This document shows, piece by piece, positions 26,313 to 34,743 of a stretch of 48,036 nucleotides of DNA (positions within the stretch are counted from its first letter, which is position 1; every line of letters begins with the position of its first letter). The stretch lies in assembly GCA_036675345.1 (NCBI GenBank), contig JAKFFE010000025.1, forward strand, positions 1-48,036, in the 5' to 3' direction. The stretch comes from JALYOC01 sp036675345 (GTDB taxonomy: Bacteria; Myxococcota; Myxococcia; Myxococcales; Myxococcaceae). The position numbers were made by a program, and so were the translations under genes. The notes beneath the pieces were generated by a model that saw nothing but the letters and a program-made list of their open reading frames with translations, searched no databases and had not been told where the DNA came from.

Positions 26313-26882
26313 CTAGAAGGCGTAGCCGATCGCCATTCGCAGACCAAACGCGGGGGTGACCCCTGCCAGGTTGTTCACCTGGAAGTAGCCGGCGCCGAGG
26401 CTCCCTCCCAGCTCCAGCAAGAAGCCGTCCCGGGCCAGCGCTCCGCTGGTGTTCCCGGCGGGAGAGAAGACGAAGGTGTAGCCCAACTGGAACTGCGCCG
26501 AGCCTCCCGCGGTCACCAGTCGGGTGGCGTTGAGCACGGTGATGTCGCTGTAGTTGGCGCCCACCTTCCCGCCCACCCAGAAGCCGTTCAGCGCCCCCAG
26601 GAAGGGGAAGAAGCGGAGCCCCGCCTCCGCCCCGACGCCCAGCTGGCCCCCGAGGAAGGTCCCGGCCGGATTGAGGTGGAGGGCCAGGGTCGGGCTGAGG
26701 GTCCGGGTGTAGTTCACATCCAGGGTGATCGCCCCCGCCGCCAGGCTGACGAAGTTCAGCATGTTGAAGGAGACGCTGTTCTGCGCCCCCATCGGCAAGG
26801 TGGAGACGGGGTCGGCGTCCTGGGCCTGGGCCAACGACCCCAGGAGCAGGGAGGAGAGCAGCAACGAGCGCGCAATGCGCAT
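26313..26882 (-). CDS. Outer-membrane beta-barrel protein, paralogue 1
   Basis: A 189-residue paralogue of the following gene with the same plan: signal peptide (MRIARSLLLSSLLLGSLAQAQ), the shared block PMGAQNSVSFNMLNFVSL, LDVNYTRTLSPTLALHLNPAGT, GLRFFPFLGALNGFWVGGK and a terminal LRMAIGYAF. Most residues are identical or similar to paralogue 2. Two nearby upstream ATGs exist, but the start at 26882 is chosen because the ribosome site (GAAAGG then seven bases) is placed as in paralogue 2. Function unknown. Duplicate surface barrels could diversify exposed loops, which are the least similar parts (ANYSDITVLNATR versus TGGYGEGQETGVG). Confidence 0.8.
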   Translation of the reverse strand: MRIARSLLLSSLLLGSLAQAQDADPVSTLPMGAQNSVSFNMLNFVSLAAGAITLDVNYTRTLSPTLALHLNPAGTFLGGQLGVGAEAGLRFFPFLGALNGFWVGGKVGANYSDITVLNATRLVTAGGSAQFQLGYTFVFSPAGNTSGALARDGFLLELGGSLGAGYFQVNNLAGVTPAFGLRMAIGYAF

Positions 26883-26986
26883 GAACATGCCTTTCATGGA
26901 ATACCGGGAAGGCACAGAGCATACACAAAGCTGGGTTGCGCCGAAGGCCTTCGACGCGCGGAAATCGAAAGGATTCGCTCCGGTGA

Positions 26987-28114
26987 TCAGCCGGCGCGGA
27001 TCCGCGAGGCCATCCGCTGGGCCACCCGGGGCAGATCGTCGGGGACCTTGACCGGCTCGAAGCGGCTGGTGGCGGGATCCACCCGCCCCACCTCGATGAA
27101 GGCCACCGGGAGCAGCGGCGTCCCGTCCGGTCTCATCAGGGTGCTGGCCTCGGCGGTGACCTGCTCCAGCTGCACCACCGTGTCCTCGTCCACCTTCTTC
27201 TTCACCACCCGGTAGGGGATCGGGATCTCGCGATCCAGCAGGTGGGCCAGCTCGAAGGTGATGTTGTTGGTGGAGATCAGCCGGTGCTGGGTGGGATCCA
27301 CCTTCTCCACCAGCTGCAGCTGCCCGCCCATCCGGACCGGCCCCGCCCCGGCGTCCAGCCCGCCGCCCGGGTTGGCGCGGGGGGTGACCTCCACGGTCAT
27401 CGACCGGCCCAGCTTCCGGTGCAGCCCGATCACCACCGGGTCCAGGGTGGCCGCCAGGTTGTCCACGTTGGAGAAGTAGACCTGCCGCACCCCGCGGGTG
27501 CGCAGCTGTTCGGCCACCCCGCTGGCTCGCAGCGCCCGGAACACGTCCCCGTGGCCGGAGGGCGCAAACGACAGCTGCCCCTGGGCGTCCCGGTACAGCT
27601 TCCGGTCCACCGTCAGCCGCGGGAGCATCTGCTGGCGGAACAGGAACACGTCGGGGGACGGTCCGCCCCGGGCCAGGTGCTCCTCGATCCCCTCGTGGGT
27701 CATGAAGGAGGTCATCAGCGCCACCGGCGCCACCCGACCGAAGCGCTGGGCCATCCGCCGGGCCTCGGCCAGCTTGATGTCCAGGAAGGTCTTGCCGTCC
27801 AGCACCTCCACCAGCCCCTTCACCGCGCCGCCAAAGCGGGTCCCGGCGCCGCCGGCCACGCACAGCGCGGCCACCTCGCCGTTGCGGAAGGCCTCCTCCC
27901 CCAGCCGCAGACACTCCGCGTACAGGGGATCTCCCGGCTGGGGCACCGGGGTGACGTCCCCCTCCCGCAGCGGTTCCAGGTTCGCGGCGGGCGGGGCGTC
28001 GGTCAGCTCGTTGCGCTCCAGCTGCCGCAGCAGGTTGCGGAAGTTCGCCAGGTCGAAGCCATCACGGGCCAGCGCCGGGTTCTCGAGATCCGAATCGCGT
28101 TCTGGGGTGGTCAT
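26987..28114 (-). CDS. UTP--sugar-1-phosphate uridylyltransferase, UDPGP family
   Basis: Nucleotidyltransferase that makes a UDP-sugar from UTP and a sugar-1-phosphate. The 375-residue protein has the UDPGP signature: VAGGAGTRFGGAVKGLVEV with the catalytic Lys, then LMTSFMTHEGIEEHL, FAPSGHGDVFRAL (uridine binding) and YFSNVDNLAATLDP with the metal-binding Asp. These match the eukaryote-type UDP-glucose/UDP-N-acetylhexosamine pyrophosphorylase (PF01704) rather than GalU. The precise sugar is open; the presence of pgm nearby favours glucose but is weak evidence. ATG at 28114 opens MTTPERDSD; there is no clear ribosome site, and an upstream TTG is possible. Confidence 0.88.
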   Translation of the reverse strand: MTTPERDSDLENPALARDGFDLANFRNLLRQLERNELTDAPPAANLEPLREGDVTPVPQPGDPLYAECLRLGEEAFRNGEVAALCVAGGAGTRFGGAVKGLVEVLDGKTFLDIKLAEARRMAQRFGRVAPVALMTSFMTHEGIEEHLARGGPSPDVFLFRQQMLPRLTVDRKLYRDAQGQLSFAPSGHGDVFRALRASGVAEQLRTRGVRQVYFSNVDNLAATLDPVVIGLHRKLGRSMTVEVTPRANPGGGLDAGAGPVRMGGQLQLVEKVDPTQHRLISTNNITFELAHLLDREIPIPYRVVKKKVDEDTVVQLEQVTAEASTLMRPDGTPLLPVAFIEVGRVDPATSRFEPVKVPDDLPRVAQRMASRIRAG

Positions 28115-28190
28115 CAGGAGGCGCAAGTTGGCGTCAACCCCGCGCCGGAGCAAGGGGACTTGCCGCTTTCTCAACCTCTGCGTTGGGCAG

Positions 28191-28628
28191 CTACCGGCGG
28201 GGCTTGGCAGTGGAAGGAGCCCTCTTCGCGGAGGAGCGTCCAGCCTTCGGGTTCGCCGGAGGGGCACGTTTGCGGGCCCCGTGCTTGGCGGCCACCACCT
28301 CGTACGCCCCCGCCACCAACCCCTCGATCTCCTTCCAGGGAAGGCCGCGGTCCAGCCGCACCCCCAGCCAGCCCAGGTGCCCGACGTAGGGCGGCAGGTA
28401 GAACACCTCCGGGTTGGACCGGATCATCGCCGCGCTGGCTCCCAAGGGCGCCGCGCAGCAGAACGCCAGCCGGCCATCACCGTGGTGGTCGTCCCACAGC
28501 GACAGGAAGGCGTGCTTCTCCTTCACGAAGAAGCTGGGGGTCTGGTGGCTCAGCCGCTCGGACGTCCCCGGGTGGGAGAGGCAGTACTCGCGGATCCGCA
28601 ACAGCGCCGGGTGGTCGGGGTCGAACAT
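28191..28628 (-). CDS. MmcQ/YjbR family protein
   Basis: A 145-residue protein of the MmcQ/YjbR (PF04237) group, small double-wing DNA-binding-like proteins of unknown cellular role. Family-like elements are ERLSHQTPSFFVKEKHAFLSLW, an LGWLGVRLDRGLPWKEIEGL segment and the final helix GAYEVVAAKHG. A Lys/Arg/Ala/Pro-rich C-terminal tail (KRAPPANPKAGRSSAKRAP) extends it, reminiscent of histone H1-like tails and compatible with nucleic-acid binding. ATG at 28628 (MFDPDHPALL) is chosen; a TTG 12 codons upstream would add a less conserved leader. Confidence 0.8.
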   Translation of the reverse strand: MFDPDHPALLRIREYCLSHPGTSERLSHQTPSFFVKEKHAFLSLWDDHHGDGRLAFCCAAPLGASAAMIRSNPEVFYLPPYVGHLGWLGVRLDRGLPWKEIEGLVAGAYEVVAAKHGARKRAPPANPKAGRSSAKRAPSTAKPRR

Positions 28629-28664
28629 CTCCCCAGGTTGGCAGCGCGGTCGCTCAAACGACAA

Positions 28665-28691
28665 GGGCGCCGCGGAAGATCCGCAGCGCCC
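28665..28691 (-). terminator. Rho-independent terminator of the RhlE-like gene
   Basis: GGGCGC plus GCGGA (28665-28676) pair with TCCGC plus GCGCCC (28680-28691), 11 bp with a single C-A mismatch and a 3-nt loop. Reading on the minus strand the stem is followed by TTGTCGTTT. A second perfect stem, CTCCGTCC (28703-28710) with GGACGGAG (28716-28723), sits between it and the helicase stop codon. Confidence 0.6.
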
Positions 28692-28727
28692 AGGTCCCTC
28701 AACTCCGTCCCGGGGGGACGGAGCCGA

Positions 28728-30161
28728 CTACCACTTCAGATAGACCTTGCCGCCACCGCGCGGGGCCGCCGCCGGAGCCGCCGAGGCGCCACCACCGGAG
28801 GAGGCCGCAGCCTGTCCGCCGCCATGCGAACGGGAGGCGCTGCGCTGTCCGCCGCCGGAGGAGGCCGCACCGGGACGACCGCCGCGGCGCTGTCCGCCAC
28901 CGCCACCGCCACCGCTCCGTCCGCCACCGCGGTTTCCACCGCCACCGCCACCACCGCCGCGCCCCTGAGGACGTCCGCCCTGACGCTGTCCACCGCCGCC
29001 GGAGGACTCCATGCGGGCCTCCATCCGGGGAGAGGCCGGGTAGGAGTGCTCGCGCACCGGGACCGCCTTGCGGATCGTCTTCTCGATGTCCCGCAGGTAG
29101 GGACGCTCTTCCGCGTCACAGAAGGAGAGCGCGATCCCCGCCGCCCCGGCCCGGCCGGTGCGGCCGATCCGGTGCACGTACTGCTCGGGCACGTTGGGCA
29201 GCTCGAAGTTCACCACGTGGGTCACTCCCTCCACGTCGATTCCCCGGGCCGCGATGTCGGTGGCCACCAGCACCGGCAGCTTGCCGTCGCGGAAGCCGTC
29301 CAGCGCGCGCTCGCGGGCGTTCTGGCTCTTGTTGCCGTGGATGGCGTCCGCCCGGATCCCGGCCTTGATCAGCGCCTTGGCCACCCGATCCGCGCCGTGC
29401 TTGGTGCGGGTGAACACCAAGGTCCGCTTCACCGCCGGATCCTGCAGCAGCTCCACCAGCAGGTCCCGCTTGTCGTCCTTGCGCACGAAGTACACGTGCT
29501 GCTCCACCCGCTCGGCGGTGCTGGAGACCGGAGTCACCTCCACCCGGACCGGGTCGATCAGGATCTTCTTGGCCAGGTCGGTGATGTCCGGGGGCATGGT
29601 GGCGCTGAAGAACAGCGTCTGCCGCTCCTTGGGCAACATCGCGGTCACCCGGCGCACATCGGGCAGAAAGCCCATGTCCAGCATCCGGTCCGCCTCGTCC
29701 AGCACGTACACCTCCACGTGCTTGAGCGAGACCAGCCCCTGCTGGCACAGGTCCAGCAGCCGGCCGGGGGTGGCCACCAGCACATCCACGCCGCGGCGGA
29801 TCTCCGCCACCTGCGCGGTCTGGCCCACGCCGCCGAAGATCACGGTGGAGCGCAGGGGCAGCTGCCGCCCGTAGACCCGGAAGCTCTCGTCCACCTGCGC
29901 GGCCAGCTCGCGGGTGGGGGTGAGCACCAGGCAGCGGACGTGCTTGCCCGGGCTGCGGGGAGGGGTGGTGGACAGCCGGTGCAGGGTGGGAAGGGCAAAG
30001 GCGGCGGTCTTGCCGGTGCCGGTCTGGGCCACGCCCAGCAGGTCGCGGCCGGCCAGCACGTGGGGGATCGCCTGCTCCTGGATCGGAGTCGGCGTGGTGT
30101 AGCCCTCAGCGGCGACGGCGCGCTTGAGTGCGTCGGACAACTGCAGTTCTGCGAAAGTCAT
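28728..30161 (-). CDS. DEAD-box RNA helicase, RhlE-like, glycine-rich tail
   Basis: A 477-residue RNA helicase. Core motifs: FAELQLSDALKRAV, PTPIQEQAIP, Walker A AQTGTGKTAAF, TPTREL, TPGRLLDL, DEAD in YVLDEADRMLDMGF, SAT in FSATMPP, ATDIAARGID and HRIGRTGRAG. The compact core without a DbpA domain is the RhlE group, which acts in ribosome assembly and RNA decay. The C-terminal 90 residues are a Gly/Arg/Ser-rich RGG-like tail (GGRPQGRGGGGGGGG) typical of RNA-binding, phase-separating segments. ATG at 30161 has AAGGA six bases upstream, and a strong hairpin (30172-30195) abuts that ribosome site. It follows the desaturase gene on the same strand. Confidence 0.93.
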   Translation of the reverse strand: MTFAELQLSDALKRAVAAEGYTTPTPIQEQAIPHVLAGRDLLGVAQTGTGKTAAFALPTLHRLSTTPPRSPGKHVRCLVLTPTRELAAQVDESFRVYGRQLPLRSTVIFGGVGQTAQVAEIRRGVDVLVATPGRLLDLCQQGLVSLKHVEVYVLDEADRMLDMGFLPDVRRVTAMLPKERQTLFFSATMPPDITDLAKKILIDPVRVEVTPVSSTAERVEQHVYFVRKDDKRDLLVELLQDPAVKRTLVFTRTKHGADRVAKALIKAGIRADAIHGNKSQNARERALDGFRDGKLPVLVATDIAARGIDVEGVTHVVNFELPNVPEQYVHRIGRTGRAGAAGIALSFCDAEERPYLRDIEKTIRKAVPVREHSYPASPRMEARMESSGGGGQRQGGRPQGRGGGGGGGGNRGGGRSGGGGGGGQRRGGRPGAASSGGGQRSASRSHGGGQAAASSGGGASAAPAAAPRGGGKVYLKW

Positions 30162-30171
30162 GAAGATCCTT

Positions 30172-30195
30172 GCGCGCCGGGTTGAAGGGGCGCGC
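30172..30195 (-). promoter_or_regulatory. Hairpin abutting the RhlE-like gene's ribosome site
   Basis: On the minus strand GCGCGCC and GGCGCGC form a 7-bp perfect stem with a 10-nt loop. It ends exactly next to the AAGGA Shine-Dalgarno (30167-30171), 10 nt before the ATG. The arrangement could tune ribosome access or form a binding site for the helicase itself. It could also just mark the 3' end of the desaturase transcript. Confidence 0.35.
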
Positions 30196-30273
30196 GGCGA
30201 GCCAGGAACGGCTGAAAGGGGACAAACACTGCTGCCCCAGGAGAGATTCCGCAGGGCAGGCAGGCTTGCACTA

Positions 30274-31383
30274 TCACGCCGCCAGGCCGGGCGCTCGTCC
30301 AAGGTCAACGGGGTTGGGCTGACCCATCCGGCGCATCCAGCGGACATGGCTGCCCAGCGCGGAGCGGAAGGTGGGATGGGAGTGGTACTTCAGCCCGTGG
30401 GCCTGGGCGGTCTGGGCCACGATTCCGGCCAACGCCGGGTAGTGGAGGTGACACACCAGCGGGAACAGGTGGTGGACCACCTGGAAGTTCAGCCCGCCCA
30501 CGTACCAGGTCAGCAGCGCGTTGTGGGGCGCGAAGTCCACCGTGGTCTGCAGCTGGTGGGTGGCCCAGTCCGCCTCGAACCGGTTGTTGGCGGGGATGGC
30601 CGGGAACTGCGCCTCCTCCACGCAATGGGCCAGCTGGAACACCACCGACAGCACCACCCCCACCACCGCCGCGGTCAGGGTGTAGGCCAGCAGCACGGTG
30701 AGCACCGGGTGGAAGAACATCGGCACCACGAAGGCCCAGGAGAAGAACAGCACCTTCCCGGCCACGAACACCGCCAGCGCCTTCCCCCGGGGGCGGGGCA
30801 TCCGCTGCGGGCCCACGTGCCCGTAGGCGACGTTGAGGAAGTCGTCCACCAGGTGCCACTTGAGGGCAAGAAAGCCGTACAGCGCCCAGATGTAGAAGTG
30901 CTGGAAGCGGTGCACGGCGCGGTGACGCTGGCTGGGGGCAAAGCGGCCCAGCGGTTCAATCTCCACGTCCGCGTCCAGGCCCACCACGTTGGAGTGGGTG
31001 TGGTGGAAGACGTTGTGCTTCCAGCTCCAGATGTACGAGGAGCCGCCGATCAGATCCAGGGACCAGGCCAGGGCCCGGTTGACCTTCCGGTTCTCCGAGT
31101 AGCCCCCATGGTTGGCGTCGTGCTGGACCGAAAAGCCGATCCCGGCCATCGCCAGCGCCAGCGAAACACAGCCCAGCACCAGGGTCAGCGGCCCCGCGGC
31201 CACCAGCAGCAAGAACAGGTACGAGGCCAGGAACCAGGCGAAGATCACGCCGGTCTTCAGGTACATCCGGGGCTGATCCTTGCGGCCCTTTCCCGTCTCC
31301 AGGAAGTAGGCGTCTACCTTCGCCTTCAGGTCTTGATGAAAGGGACTGGAGGACTGGAACTTCGCCGCACTCGCCACCGCCAA
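30274..31383 (-). CDS. Membrane fatty acid desaturase
   Basis: Di-iron integral membrane desaturase, 369 residues. The three histidine boxes are intact: HDANHGG, HNVFHHTHSN, and the C-terminal QVVHHLFPLVCHLHYP, whose first residue is Gln instead of His. A Q-x-x-HH third box is typical of front-end (acyl-lipid or linoleoyl-CoA type) desaturases; there is no fused cytochrome b5. Four or more hydrophobic segments surround the boxes. TTG at 31383 is used because GGAG lies five bases upstream; GTG at 31377 is the alternative. Likely role: membrane lipid unsaturation, possibly polyunsaturated fatty acids. It may share a transcript with the RhlE-like gene (about 110 nt gap). Confidence 0.92.
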   Translation of the reverse strand: MAVASAAKFQSSSPFHQDLKAKVDAYFLETGKGRKDQPRMYLKTGVIFAWFLASYLFLLLVAAGPLTLVLGCVSLALAMAGIGFSVQHDANHGGYSENRKVNRALAWSLDLIGGSSYIWSWKHNVFHHTHSNVVGLDADVEIEPLGRFAPSQRHRAVHRFQHFYIWALYGFLALKWHLVDDFLNVAYGHVGPQRMPRPRGKALAVFVAGKVLFFSWAFVVPMFFHPVLTVLLAYTLTAAVVGVVLSVVFQLAHCVEEAQFPAIPANNRFEADWATHQLQTTVDFAPHNALLTWYVGGLNFQVVHHLFPLVCHLHYPALAGIVAQTAQAHGLKYHSHPTFRSALGSHVRWMRRMGQPNPVDLGRAPGLAA

Positions 31384-31588
31384 GGATGCTCCGATGCCGC
31401 CCCCGGAATCAGGGCAGCCGATGCTGTGAATAAGACTAAACCAAATCGGGCATCATGGAATCGTCACGGGCGAGGCCACCGGCCGCTCCTCCCCTGAATC
31501 CGGGACTTGGCCTGCTGGGCGGGCGATCTCCGTCTGGAGGCCGAGGCGATCGGACATCCTGGGATTGACCGACTACACTCCGGGTCCG

Positions 31589-34174
31589 ATGTCCGCCCCT
31601 CCCTCCGAAGAGCTGGTCGCCCGCTCGGTCGCGGCGATGCCAGTGGGGTTGGCCGTGGTCCGGGACGGGCTGTTCGTGTTCGTCAACCCCGCCTTCTGCC
31701 AGATGGTGGGCCACCCCGAGGCCTCGCTGCTGGGCAAGGACGCCTTCTCCTTCGTGGACCCGGAGGAGATGGAGGCCGTCCGCCAGCGCCACGCCGCCAG
31801 GCAGCGCGGAGAGCCGGTCCCGCCCCAGTACGAGGTGACCTGCGTGACCGCGGACGGCGTCCGTCGCCGGGCCGAGCTGGAGCCCAAGGTCCTCACTCCC
31901 CACGAGACGCTGATCGTGCTGCGGACCCTGGGGGCGCGCGCCCAGGACCGGGAGCTGCTCACCGCGCTGGGCGCCCTGCAGACCCGGGTCCAGCAGCAGC
32001 GGTCGGTGGCCGGGGTGTTGGAAGTCGCGGTCCAGGGACTGCGGAACCTGGGCTTCGACGCCTGCGTGGGTCAGCTGATCGGCGAGGAGTGCGTGATGGT
32101 GGCCTCCGGCTTCCATCCGGAGGTGCAGCGGCTGGCGGAGCTGATCTTCAAGCAGGGCCCCCGGGGGCCGGTGATCCCGGTCTCCCGGATCCCGATCACC
32201 CACGCCGCGATCCACCTCGGGCAGCCCTTCTTCCGGGACGACGCCAGCGACGCGCTGGCCCGGCTGGCCCACCGGGCCGGCGTCTCCCCGGAGCAGGTGG
32301 CGCGGATCCGCGAGCGGGTGCAGCCGCTGCAGGCCACCATCTCTCCCCTCTCGGTGCGAGGCCGGGGGTGGGGGGTGTTGATGGCCCTGGCCAGCGGGCT
32401 GCGCTCCAACGACGCCGCCGCGCTGGCGCTGTTCGCCACCCAGGTGGCCTCCAGCATCGAGGTGGCCCAGTACATCCAGAACCTGGAGGCCATCCATCAG
32501 GTGGCCAGCTTTGGCGCCGAGCTGTCCCAGGAGGAGCTGCTGCAGCGGCTGCTGCCCCTGCTCTGTCAGGCCACCCAGAGCGAGATCTGCACCCTCTACC
32601 TGCTGGCTCCGGAGGGAGACGCCCTCCAGCTGGCCGCCTCCAACTCCGATCCCAGGATCACCGCGCGGCACCTGCGGATCCCGCTCCCCCAGACCGCCGG
32701 CCCGGACGGGATGCGGGCCCGGGCCCTCTCGGTGGAGGACCTGCCGGAGCCGGCCCAGAGCGATGCCCGCGAGGAGGGCTGCCTGCAGCTGGCGATGGTC
32801 CCCCTGGCAGTGGAAGGGAGGCTGGGGGGCACCTTGTTCCTGTGCCGCCAGATCCCGCTCCCCTTCTCGGAGGCGGAGCTGCGCTCGGCGGAGATGCTGG
32901 CCGCGCAGGTGGCGCTGCAGCTGGAGCGGGTCCGGCTCTACGAGGAGGCGCGGCGCCGGGTCTCGGATCTGTCGCTGATCAACGAGCTGGGCTCGAAGAT
33001 CGCGCTGCATCTGGGGCTGGAGGACGTGTTCCAGGTGGCGGTGCGGCACGTGGCGCGGATCGTCCAGGTGCAGAACACCTTCCTGCTCCTGGCGGACGCC
33101 TCCGGCCGACGGCTGCGGATCGAGGCCAGCAACACCACCGCGGAGGGGCTGGAGGAGGTGCTGCTCCCGGTGGACGGACAGTCGGCGGCGGCGGAGACCT
33201 TCCGCCAGCTGACCCCGGTGGTGATCCAGGACGCCTCCCAGGACTCGCGGGCCGACTCCCGGCTGGTGGATCGCTTCGGACACCGGGCGCTGATGGCGGT
33301 CCCCCTGCTGGCGAACGGCAAGGCGATCGGCGCGCTGGTGCTGGGGGAGACCCGCTCGGCCAGACGCTTCGCCCCCTACGAGGTGGAGCGCGCGGTGGAG
33401 GTGGCCAACCAGCTGGCCGCGGCGATCGCCAACGGCCGGCTGTTCGAGGACCTCAAGCGCAGCTACCAGGATCTGAGCCACGCCCAGCAGGAGCTGGTGA
33501 AGCGGGAGCGGCTGGCCGCGCTGGGCGAGCTGTCCGCCCTGGTGGCCCATGAGGTGAGGAACCCGCTGGGGGTGATCTTCAACTCGATCTCCTCCCTCAA
33601 GCGCTTCCCCGCCCCCGGCGGCGAGCACGGCCGGTCGCTGCTGCGGGTGGTGGAGGAGGAGGCGGAGCGGCTGGACCGGATGGTCAACGACCTTCTGGAC
33701 TTCGCCGGGCCCTCCTCGGCGCGGGTCCGCCCGGAGAAGCTGGAGCTGGTGGTCTCCGGGGCGATGGAGGCCGCGGTGAGCACCATCCCCTCCTCGCACG
33801 TGCGCATCGAGCTGACGGTGGCGTCCGACCTGCCGGAGATCCGGGTGGACTCCCAGATGCTGCGCCAGGCGGTGGTGAACCTGGTGGTGAACGCGATCCA
33901 GGCGATGCCCGCGGGCGGAGTGGTGAAGATCCGCGCCGGCCGGGAGGAGCGCAGCACGGGGCCGATGGCCCGGCTGGACGTGGAGGACAACGGCCCGGGG
34001 ATGGCGGAGTCGGTGGCCGCCCGCGCCTTCGAGCCGTTCTTCACCACCCGCGCCGCCGGCACCGGGCTGGGGCTGGCGGTGGTGAAGCGGATCGCCGAGG
34101 CCCACGGAGGAGAGGTGGCGATCGCCACCGCGCCGGGGCAGGGGGCCACCTTCACCCTCTTGCTTCCGCTGTAG
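31589..34174 (+). CDS. Soluble PAS-GAF hybrid sensor histidine kinase
   Basis: An 861-residue cytoplasmic kinase with no membrane segment. Domain order: PAS (about 10-110, FVFVNPAFCQMVGHPEASLLG); three GAF-like modules spanning about 125-600 (e.g. LLPLLCQATQSEICTLYLL and ALMAVPLLANGKAIGALVLG); HisKA with the phosphorylated His in LVAHEVRNPLG near 653; and HATPase_c with the N box VNAIQAMP, G1 DNGPGM and G2 GTGLGLAVVK. All catalytic residues are present. No receiver domain is fused and no response regulator is adjacent, so its partner lies elsewhere. ATG at 31589 is preferred to a TTG eight codons upstream. Divergent from the desaturase and followed by a CBS-domain protein. Confidence 0.93.
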   Translation: MSAPPSEELVARSVAAMPVGLAVVRDGLFVFVNPAFCQMVGHPEASLLGKDAFSFVDPEEMEAVRQRHAARQRGEPVPPQYEVTCVTADGVRRRAELEPKVLTPHETLIVLRTLGARAQDRELLTALGALQTRVQQQRSVAGVLEVAVQGLRNLGFDACVGQLIGEECVMVASGFHPEVQRLAELIFKQGPRGPVIPVSRIPITHAAIHLGQPFFRDDASDALARLAHRAGVSPEQVARIRERVQPLQATISPLSVRGRGWGVLMALASGLRSNDAAALALFATQVASSIEVAQYIQNLEAIHQVASFGAELSQEELLQRLLPLLCQATQSEICTLYLLAPEGDALQLAASNSDPRITARHLRIPLPQTAGPDGMRARALSVEDLPEPAQSDAREEGCLQLAMVPLAVEGRLGGTLFLCRQIPLPFSEAELRSAEMLAAQVALQLERVRLYEEARRRVSDLSLINELGSKIALHLGLEDVFQVAVRHVARIVQVQNTFLLLADASGRRLRIEASNTTAEGLEEVLLPVDGQSAAAETFRQLTPVVIQDASQDSRADSRLVDRFGHRALMAVPLLANGKAIGALVLGETRSARRFAPYEVERAVEVANQLAAAIANGRLFEDLKRSYQDLSHAQQELVKRERLAALGELSALVAHEVRNPLGVIFNSISSLKRFPAPGGEHGRSLLRVVEEEAERLDRMVNDLLDFAGPSSARVRPEKLELVVSGAMEAAVSTIPSSHVRIELTVASDLPEIRVDSQMLRQAVVNLVVNAIQAMPAGGVVKIRAGREERSTGPMARLDVEDNGPGMAESVAARAFEPFFTTRAAGTGLGLAVVKRIAEAHGGEVAIATAPGQGATFTLLLPL

Positions 34175-34277
34175 CGCGGTGGGGGACCGCCCGCCTGCCT
34201 GCCCGCGGCAGCCGCCGCGCCCCTTTCCCCGCGATGGAGGGGGCACCAAGTTCGGTGGAGCCCACAGGAGTCCACCC

Positions 34278-34733
34278 ATGGAGTCGACCATCCCCCCCGA
34301 ACTGACGGGCCCCTCGCACGGGCCGATGGTCCGGGACTACATGACCCCCAATCCGCTGGTGCTGGGGGTGGGCAGTTCGCTGGAACAGGCCTTCCGGCTG
34401 ATGCAGGAGAATGACATCCGGCACCTGCCGATCCTGGGCTCGGGAGGTCGCCTGGTGGGGTTGCTCTCGGATCGGGAGCTGTCCTTGGCCAAGCGCGAGC
34501 GGGGGATCGATCCGGCGGACGTGCTGGTGGACGAGCTGATGAGCAAAGACCCGTTCACGGTCACCCCCACCACCCGGCTGGAGGGCGCCGCCGGGGTGAT
34601 GGCCAACCAGAAGTACGGCTGCGCGGTGGTGATGGACGGCGACCGGGTGACGGGGATCCTCACCACCATCGATGTGCTGCGGGCCCTGGTGGAGCTGCGG
34701 GTGGGCGCCGAGCGGGCGCACGCCGTTCCCTAG
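34278..34733 (+). CDS. CBS-domain pair protein
   Basis: A 151-residue protein made of two CBS motifs (about residues 17-75 and 85-145), which together form a Bateman module that binds adenosyl nucleotides. Typical text: VRDYMTPNPLVLGVGSSLEQAFRLM, IRHLPILGSGGRLVGLLSDREL, and in the second half VDELMSKDPFTVTPTTRLEGAA and GILTTIDVLRAL. ATG at 34278 has AGGAG eight bases upstream. It lies about 100 bp after the sensor kinase on the same strand and could be co-expressed with it. A regulatory role through ligand binding is inferred; no effector domain is attached. Confidence 0.92.
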   Translation: MESTIPPELTGPSHGPMVRDYMTPNPLVLGVGSSLEQAFRLMQENDIRHLPILGSGGRLVGLLSDRELSLAKRERGIDPADVLVDELMSKDPFTVTPTTRLEGAAGVMANQKYGCAVVMDGDRVTGILTTIDVLRALVELRVGAERAHAVP

Positions 34734-34743
34734 CGCCGCGGGG

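Noticed and set aside
31436..34291. A 951-codon minus-strand open frame opposite the sensor kinase
   Set aside because: Composition is noise-like (Gln, Gly, Arg, His), while the plus strand encodes intact PAS, GAF, HisKA and HATPase motifs.
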